Origin: CAYXEN01 sp964464035
GTDB taxonomy: Bacteria; Krumholzibacteriota; Krumholzibacteriia; WVZY01
Direction of reading: 5' to 3'
Length of the DNA: 29,250 nt
Assembly: GCA_964464035.1 (NCBI GenBank)
Contig: CAYXEN010000030.1
Location: 1 to 29,250, forward strand
A program made the translations under genes and the position numbers. Within the stretch, counting starts at the first letter, position 1; every line of letters begins with the position of its first letter. The notes under the pieces are model-generated. The model saw only the letters and a list, made by a program, of their open reading frames with translations. It was not told the DNA's origin and did not search any database. Of this stretch, positions 24,460-29,250 are shown piece after piece.

Positions 24460-25413
24460 TCATCCTCGGAGACGACGTTTCACGAACGCCAGCAGCCCGC
24501 CCAGCCGCGAGCGCATGCGGAATGTCGCATAACCGTATGCTTCACCCCCCAATGCTTCCTTGTATTCCTCCAGCGGCCTCTTGCCGAGGCTGCTCCCGAG
24601 ATTGTACCATCTATAACCCTTCTTCTGGGCGTCCTCGATGAGACGGCTGTAGAGCAAGGTGCTGGCCTGGTGCTCGCCGATGAGGGTCACTCCGTTCCAG
24701 GCCGTGACCGTGTCACGGTAATAGAAGTTCACGTGGCCGCCGAGCACTTTGTCGTCCCTGGTCACCACGTGGAGCTTGACCATTCCCCTCCCCCGTTCGA
24801 GCAATTCCTCGAAGAATTCCCTGGGATACTTGAACGAACCTTTCCATTCCCCCATTCTGAGCTCGTATATCGCGTAATATCTGTCCAGGTCCTCCCTGCC
24901 CGTGGCTTCCCTGACTTGGAGGTTCTCCCTGGCGGCCTTTCTCACCTGCCTCCTCTTCGCCTTGTCGAAGCATTCCTTCCAGATTGTTTCGAAACCTCTG
25001 CCGAGATCTATGAGGTGAGTCCTGCACGTTTCCCTCTCGAAGCCCGATGAGCCGCCCGCGTTCCAGTAGTCGACCCATGCCGCCTGCAGGACCCGGGGAT
25101 TACTTGCATATCGAGCGTAGGCCCCGAGGAGTGAATCGAAGACCTCGCCCTCCTCTCTCACCACCGGGCCGCCGTAGGTTCCGAAAGGCATGGACCAGAG
25201 CACGCGGAAAGGGCCCTTGGTCACGATGAAAAAAGGAAGATAGCCGAGGATCTCGCCCTGCGCGTCGGCTACCAGGCAACGGGGTTTCATGCCGGGAAAG
25301 ACCCGTGCGATGCACTCGACCCAAACGCTGGTCTGGTAGAAGCTCGCTCGGCGCGCTTGCAGCGCCAGATCGTCCAGTTCGCGGGGAAAATGATCGATGA
25401 GTCTTATGTCCAT
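24460..25413 (-). CDS. FemAB/GNAT-like transferase
   Basis: The 317-residue product resembles the FemAB-like branch of the GNAT fold. It has SFYQTSVWVECIARVFPG near the start, ILGYLPFFIVTKGPFRVLWS, a central FDKAKRRQVRKAARENLQVR, and a second GNAT half with LGGHVNFYYRDTVTAWNG and YRWYNLGSSLGKRPLEEYKE. Members transfer amino acids or acyl groups to peptidoglycan precursors or sugars. Given its place between the flippase and the sugar aminotransferase, acylation or aminoacylation of an amino sugar is a reasonable inference. It starts 6 nt after the aminotransferase stop; the ribosome site is weak. It could instead act on peptidoglycan. Confidence 0.8.
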   Translation of the reverse strand: MDIRLIDHFPRELDDLALQARRASFYQTSVWVECIARVFPGMKPRCLVADAQGEILGYLPFFIVTKGPFRVLWSMPFGTYGGPVVREEGEVFDSLLGAYARYASNPRVLQAAWVDYWNAGGSSGFERETCRTHLIDLGRGFETIWKECFDKAKRRQVRKAARENLQVREATGREDLDRYYAIYELRMGEWKGSFKYPREFFEELLERGRGMVKLHVVTRDDKVLGGHVNFYYRDTVTAWNGVTLIGEHQASTLLYSRLIEDAQKKGYRWYNLGSSLGKRPLEEYKEALGGEAYGYATFRMRSRLGGLLAFVKRRLRG

Positions 25414-25419
25414 CGGCCG

Positions 25420-26625
25420 CTACCCGGCATACCACTCGCCGAGTTTCTCCAGCGCCTCCACGACGTCCTTCACGTCGCGGTCGGTCATCGCCGGGTATAT
25501 GGGGAGCGATATGCACCTTGCGAAGAAATCCTCGCAGCGGGGAAAACTTTCGCCTTCCCTTGCGTAGGGTTCGAAGAAAGGATGCTTGTAGACGGGAATG
25601 AAGTGCACCGAACTGCCGATGTTCTCGCTCGCAAGAGCCGCGATGAACCGGTCCCTGTCCACCCTCAACATGTCGAGCCTGAGGCGTATCACGTACAAGT
25701 GCCAGGTATGGAGGTTGCCTTCGAGAACGCCGGGCAATTCCAGCCAAGGCAATCCGCCGAGGCGTTTCGTGTATTCTTCGGCGATTGAAGCCCGCCTCGC
25801 ACGGAGTCGATCCGCCTTTGCGAGCTGGGAATTGCCGAGCGCGGCCATCATGTCGCTCATGTTGCTCTTGTAGCCTGCCAGATCCACCTCGTAGTACCAT
25901 GACCCCTTGTCCGCGTACCTGCTCCAGGCGTCCCTCGAGATGCCGTGGAACCCGAGCTTCCTGATTCTTTCCGCGAGGGCATCGTCGTTGGTAGCCACGC
26001 AGCCTCCCTCACCGGTGGTTATGTTCTTGGTTGCATAGAAGCTGAAGGCGGTCGCGTCACCGAGGGTGCCGATCTTCTTTCCCTCTACCTCGCCGCCGAA
26101 TGAGTGCGCCGCGTCTTCGAGAACGAAGAGGTTCTTCTCGCGCGCCATGGAGATGATATCCTTGATCCTGCATGCCTGGCCGCCGAAATGAACGGGCAAA
26201 ACGGCCTTGGTCCTCGGCCCCACACGCTCGGCCGCCAGCGAGGGATCGATTCCGAACGTATCCTCCTCGACGTCGACTAGAACGGGGACCGCTCCGCAAT
26301 GGATTATCGCTTGAACGGTGGAAGCGAACGTGAGCGGGGAGGTGATCACCTCGTCGCCGGGAGACAGCTCGATCGCTTTCAGGGTGAGGAACATCGCTTC
26401 ACTGCACGAGCTCACGGCTATTACGTGTTCGGCTCCCAGATATCCGCGCAACCCCTCCTCGAACGCCGTGGTCTCGGGCCCCAGCGTCAACCACCCGGAT
26501 TCCAGGACTTTCGCGACCGAGCCCAGATCGGACTCATCGATCGAAGGCTTGTGAAAGGAGAGGAATCCTTCGCGAACCGGTGAGCCTCCTTCTAAAGCAG
26601 GTTTCATCTTCTTGCCGCTTTGCAT
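25420..26625 (-). CDS. DegT/DnrJ/EryC1-family sugar aminotransferase
   Basis: These PLP enzymes aminate keto-sugar nucleotides. The 401-residue product has the N-terminal FLSFHKPSIDESDL, GSVAKVLESGWLTLGPET, SSCSEAMFLTL for cofactor phosphate binding, EDAAHSFGG at 170-178 with the pyridine-contacting Asp, and the Schiff-base lysine K200 in SFYATKNITTGEGG. Neighbouring genes suggest it aminates C4 of the 4-keto-6-deoxy sugar made by the downstream-numbered dehydratase, as PglE, PseC or ArnB do. Sequence alone does not tell which product forms. ATG at 26625 was taken; ATG at 26607 is an equally possible start. Confidence 0.93.
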   Translation of the reverse strand: MQSGKKMKPALEGGSPVREGFLSFHKPSIDESDLGSVAKVLESGWLTLGPETTAFEEGLRGYLGAEHVIAVSSCSEAMFLTLKAIELSPGDEVITSPLTFASTVQAIIHCGAVPVLVDVEEDTFGIDPSLAAERVGPRTKAVLPVHFGGQACRIKDIISMAREKNLFVLEDAAHSFGGEVEGKKIGTLGDATAFSFYATKNITTGEGGCVATNDDALAERIRKLGFHGISRDAWSRYADKGSWYYEVDLAGYKSNMSDMMAALGNSQLAKADRLRARRASIAEEYTKRLGGLPWLELPGVLEGNLHTWHLYVIRLRLDMLRVDRDRFIAALASENIGSSVHFIPVYKHPFFEPYAREGESFPRCEDFFARCISLPIYPAMTDRDVKDVVEALEKLGEWYAG

Positions 26626-26641
26626 GACGTCGAGACGTGCT

Positions 26642-28054
26642 TCACCCCAGATCGGCGTCCGGGATGACGCGGTTCAGAACCTTCTTTATGCCCGCCTCGT
26701 CCCCGATTTCCATGAGTCGTTCGAGATCATCGATCGCCTCCAACAGTCTCTCCGCCTCGGGCACGACGGGCCGGGACACGTATATGTACTCGTGTTGCGA
26801 TTTTTCCAGCTTCTCGCCCTCGGCGACGAGATCCTCGTGCAGCTTCTCCCCGGGCCGAAGCCCGACGACCTTGAGGGGTACGTCCACCTCGGGCCTCAAA
26901 CCGTGCAGGGTGATTATGTCCTTGGCGATCTCCGTGATCTTGATGGGCTGACCCATCCGGAGGATGAAGATCTCTCCCCCCTCACCCATGATGGACGCCT
27001 GCACTACCAGCATGCAGGCCTCGCGAAGGGTCATGAAGAACCTCGTCGCGTCGGGATGGCTTATGGTCACAGGTTGCTTGTTCCTGATCTGGCGCATGAA
27101 AAGCGGAACGACGCTCCCCCTGCTTCCCAGCACGTTTCCGAATCTCACGGCCACGGCTTTCAATCCGCCTGCCTGCGAAGCCATGCAGACGAGATACTCG
27201 GCCATCCTCTTGGTGGCGCCCATCACCCCGCGCGGCCTGGCCGCCTTGTCCGTTGACAGCATGACGAGCCTCTCGGCACCGGCGTCTTCGGAAGCCTTTA
27301 TCACGTTGGCCGTTCCGAAAATGTTGTTCTTCACCGCCTCGGATGGGAAGAACTCCATGTAGTGGACGTGCTTGTGCGCCGCCGTGTGGTAGACGAAGTG
27401 GGGTTTCGCTCTCTCGAATGCGTGCCGCAGCCCTTGAAAATCCCTGACGTCGGCTATGATCGTCCGGACGGGCAGCTCGGGGAAACGATTCTTCAGGTCG
27501 TACTCGATCTCATATATCTGGTTCTCCCCTCTGCCCAGGATGAAGAGCTCGGAAGGGGCGAAACGGGCGAGCTGGCGGCATATCTCGCCGCCTATGGAAC
27601 CGCCGGCTCCCGTCACGAGGACTTTGCGCCCCGCAATAGCCCGGGCGATCTCGCCCTCGTCGAATTCTACCGTCTCGCGCCCGAGGAGATCCTCGGGGTG
27701 AACCTCCCTGATCTGTTCGAGATGGACGGGCCCCTTTATTATCTCGATCAAGCCCGGAACTATCTTGAATGGGAGCCCGGCGTCCCGGCAGAGCGCAACG
27801 ATCCTGCGGACGAATTCTCTCCCGGCCGAGGGGACGGCGATCAGCGCCTCCTCGATCGCCATCTTGGCCGTCACACCGGGCAAGTCGCGGCACGGGCCCA
27901 GCACCGGGTAGCCCTCCACGAGAGAGCCGTGGAGGGATGCGTCGTCGTCGAGAAAGCCGACCGGTTCGAGACCGCTCTCGGGATGGGAGGCGATCTCTCT
28001 TACGACCATGCGGCCGGCTTCACCGGCTCCTATGATTATTATCTTCTTGCTCAA
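26642..28054 (-). CDS. CapD/PglF-family nucleotide-sugar 4,6-dehydratase, no membrane helices
   Basis: The enzyme is predicted to convert UDP-GlcNAc (or a related sugar nucleotide) to a 4-keto-6-deoxy form with bound NAD. The 470-residue product has an N-terminal Rossmann-like domain (IIIIGAGEAGRMV) and an SDR domain with TGAGGSIG at 148-155. The family active-site pattern follows: STDKAARP at 267-274 and MGATKR at 278-283, where Met replaces the usual SDR tyrosine. Typical CapD, WbpM and PglF proteins carry about four membrane helices ahead of this; here they are absent from the start. TTG at 28054 is the only near start. It pairs with the aminotransferase 16 nt downstream, a common amino-sugar two-step. 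Confidence 0.92.
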   Translation of the reverse strand: MSKKIIIIGAGEAGRMVVREIASHPESGLEPVGFLDDDASLHGSLVEGYPVLGPCRDLPGVTAKMAIEEALIAVPSAGREFVRRIVALCRDAGLPFKIVPGLIEIIKGPVHLEQIREVHPEDLLGRETVEFDEGEIARAIAGRKVLVTGAGGSIGGEICRQLARFAPSELFILGRGENQIYEIEYDLKNRFPELPVRTIIADVRDFQGLRHAFERAKPHFVYHTAAHKHVHYMEFFPSEAVKNNIFGTANVIKASEDAGAERLVMLSTDKAARPRGVMGATKRMAEYLVCMASQAGGLKAVAVRFGNVLGSRGSVVPLFMRQIRNKQPVTISHPDATRFFMTLREACMLVVQASIMGEGGEIFILRMGQPIKITEIAKDIITLHGLRPEVDVPLKVVGLRPGEKLHEDLVAEGEKLEKSQHEYIYVSRPVVPEAERLLEAIDDLERLMEIGDEAGIKKVLNRVIPDADLG

Positions 28055-28126
28055 TCGCTGCCTGCACTCTGTCTGGTAGAACCCGGGCTTTCGATCGCGC
28101 GACGAAGGATGCGGCGCCGCGGTGAA

Positions 28127-29083
28127 TCAACGTATGAGCGAGATCGTCTTGACGATCGATCCCGATTCGTTGCTTATCCTAGCAAAATAGACGCCACTGG
28201 CCGCAAGAAACCCTTCTTCGGTGGTGAGATCCCAGACTTCCGAGTCGGAGGTCGAAACTTCCTTGCGGCTCACCAGCTCTCCTTCGAGGTTGAAGATCTC
28301 GACGACCACGGGGGAGTTGATGTTGCTTATCTTCAATGAAGTAACGCCTCGTGACGCCCGGACGGGGTTCGGATAGAGATAGACGCGCCCGAGATCCGTC
28401 TTCTTGGCCGACAAGCCGCTGATATCGAAGGCGGACAGGCCTCGTGCCGTCCCGATGTACAGAAGATCCCTGTCCCGATCGAGGGCCAGAGCCTGGCATT
28501 TCGAATCCACCAGGGGGGATATGACGTCTATCGGGAAAAAGAGACTCAATTCCTTCTGCCATGTGACGGGGGTGGTGTAAGTCTGGATGTCCGCGTCGTC
28601 GTCCCTCGCAATCCGGTTGAGCCCGAGACTGGTGGCGACCCAGAGATTCTCATCGTCATCCAGGAGCAGATCGAAGACTATGTCGCCGACTATGCCCACG
28701 CCGAACCCGCGGTTGGGAGCGATGTACTTGACTGAGCCGCGATCATACTTGTATAGACCGACCGTGGTTCCGATCCATAGGACACCGTCACTGCGCAGGG
28801 CCAGGCACATGATATCGGCTATGGAGGAGAACTCGTCCCCGATCTCCGCGATGCTGATCCACAAATCATCGGTGAGATCGAAGAGATCCGCCTTGTCGTA
28901 GCCGCCCGTGATCCATCTTTGCACGCCGTACGTCTTGATACCCACGTAAACGTCGCCGCCGGGACCGAAAGCGACGTCGAAGACGTTTCCGCCTTTCATC
29001 TGGCCGCCGGTGCTTGTCGGGTTCACCTGCAACCACGCCGTCGTATCTTCGCTGAGTATGCTGATTCCCCACTGCTTAGGCAC
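28127..29083 (-). CDS. two-component-regulator-type beta-propeller protein with FlgD/T9SS-like tail, 5' truncated
   Basis: The 318 visible residues contain propeller repeats of the reg_prop type (VLWIGTTVGLYKY, NLWVATSLGLNRI, LLYIGTARGLSAF), then a C-terminal immunoglobulin-like domain of the FlgD/Por-secretion type: VYLYPNPVRASRG, VVEIFNLEGELV, and EVWDLTTEEGFLAASGVYFA. Such tails occur on secreted proteins of FCB-type bacteria. GTG at 29083 is the first legal start, but the same frame reads on convincingly upstream (GLGTLRFIRAREDPAGNRWF, then LSDDFYKNE) to a TGA at 29177-29179. The true gene is therefore longer and its 5' part is lost, by insertion, rearrangement or an assembly break. No signal peptide is visible, as expected for a fragment. 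Confidence 0.75.
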   Translation of the reverse strand: MPKQWGISILSEDTTAWLQVNPTSTGGQMKGGNVFDVAFGPGGDVYVGIKTYGVQRWITGGYDKADLFDLTDDLWISIAEIGDEFSSIADIMCLALRSDGVLWIGTTVGLYKYDRGSVKYIAPNRGFGVGIVGDIVFDLLLDDDENLWVATSLGLNRIARDDDADIQTYTTPVTWQKELSLFFPIDVISPLVDSKCQALALDRDRDLLYIGTARGLSAFDISGLSAKKTDLGRVYLYPNPVRASRGVTSLKISNINSPVVVEIFNLEGELVSRKEVSTSDSEVWDLTTEEGFLAASGVYFARISNESGSIVKTISLIR

Positions 29084-29179
29084 TTCGTTCTTGTAGAAGT
29101 CATCGGATAGGAACCAGCGGTTGCCGGCGGGGTCCTCCCTCGCCCTGATGAACCTGAGCGTGCCCAGGCCGTCGCCTCA

Positions 29180-29250
29180 GGCCTTACCGATAGAGTGATG
29201 GAGTTAGGAGTTAGAATTGAAGATAACAATGTATATGTTCAGTTACATAA
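29180..29250. other. AT-rich right edge, possible foreign or broken junction
   Basis: Beyond the TGA that closes the propeller frame the sequence becomes AT-rich, unlike the GC-rich genes to its left. It contains two tandem GAGTTAG heptamers (29201-29214). A plus-strand reading frame from ATG 29198 runs open to the window end (MELGVRIEDNNVYVQL onward), but it is too short to judge and has no clear ribosome site. A direct repeat CAGGCC (29165-29170 and 29178-29183) spans the junction. This could be the edge of an inserted element, a new gene, or an assembly end. Confidence 0.35.

Noticed and set aside
28055..28126. A GC palindrome (GCGGCGCCGC) between the propeller and dehydratase genes as a terminator.
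   Set aside because: A 10-bp self-complementary stretch with no loop and no T-tract is not a terminator and is common at this GC content.
29023..29229. A 68-codon minus-strand frame crossing the right-hand junction.
   Set aside because: Over the propeller gene it is out of frame and rich in Ser, Arg and Thr. The propeller frame has the family motifs, so this is a shadow.

Overview
The window is a GC-rich bacterial chromosomal segment in which essentially every recognisable gene lies on the minus strand, so transcription runs from right to left. Its core (about 2.5-19.8 kb) is a nearly complete division and cell wall (dcw) cluster in the order mraZ-rsmH-ftsL-ftsI-murE-murF-mraY-murD-ftsW-murG-murC-murB-ftsQ-ftsA-ftsZ. 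Many junctions overlap by 1-14 nt, which points to one long translationally coupled operon. MurE carries the DNPR motif of meso-diaminopimelate-adding enzymes. The host therefore makes DAP-type peptidoglycan. The high GC content and an extracellular propeller protein with a FlgD/Por-type C-terminal domain suggest a Gram-negative lineage of the FCB kind or a related candidate phylum; this assignment is inference.

Left end (1-2558): downstream of ftsZ come a 550-residue TPR-repeat protein and the N-terminal 280 residues of a B12-binding-type radical SAM protein, cut by the window edge. Both look like operon tail genes of unknown function. ddl, often found near murB/ftsQ, is absent.

Middle (19817-20062): a 246-bp AT-rich spacer separates mraZ from the upstream gene block. 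It holds a plausible sigma-70-type promoter (TTGACC-N18-TATTCT) for the dcw operon and several short inverted repeats. I see no convincing intrinsic terminator there.

Right part (20063-28054): six co-directional genes form a surface-glycan module: a NAD-dependent nucleotide-sugar 4,6-dehydratase (CapD/PglF family, without membrane helices), a DegT-family sugar aminotransferase, a FemAB/GNAT-like acyl- or aminoacyltransferase, a Wzx/MATE-like flippase, a GT4 glycosyltransferase and a GT-C membrane glycosyltransferase. Together they could make a 4-amino-4,6-dideoxy sugar nucleotide, build it into a lipid-linked glycan and export it.

Right edge (28127-29250): the 3' part of a two-component-regulator-type beta-propeller protein ends in a FlgD/T9SS-like tail. 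Its coding sense stops abruptly at an in-frame TGA (29177-29179), where the sequence turns AT-rich, so its 5' end is missing. I saw no tRNA, rRNA or CRISPR array and no complete insertion sequence. Most of the window is well-understood essential machinery. The points worth a second look are the truncated right end, an A9 run near the end of murG, the TPR protein after ftsZ, the PASTA-bearing FtsI and the membrane-less dehydratase.
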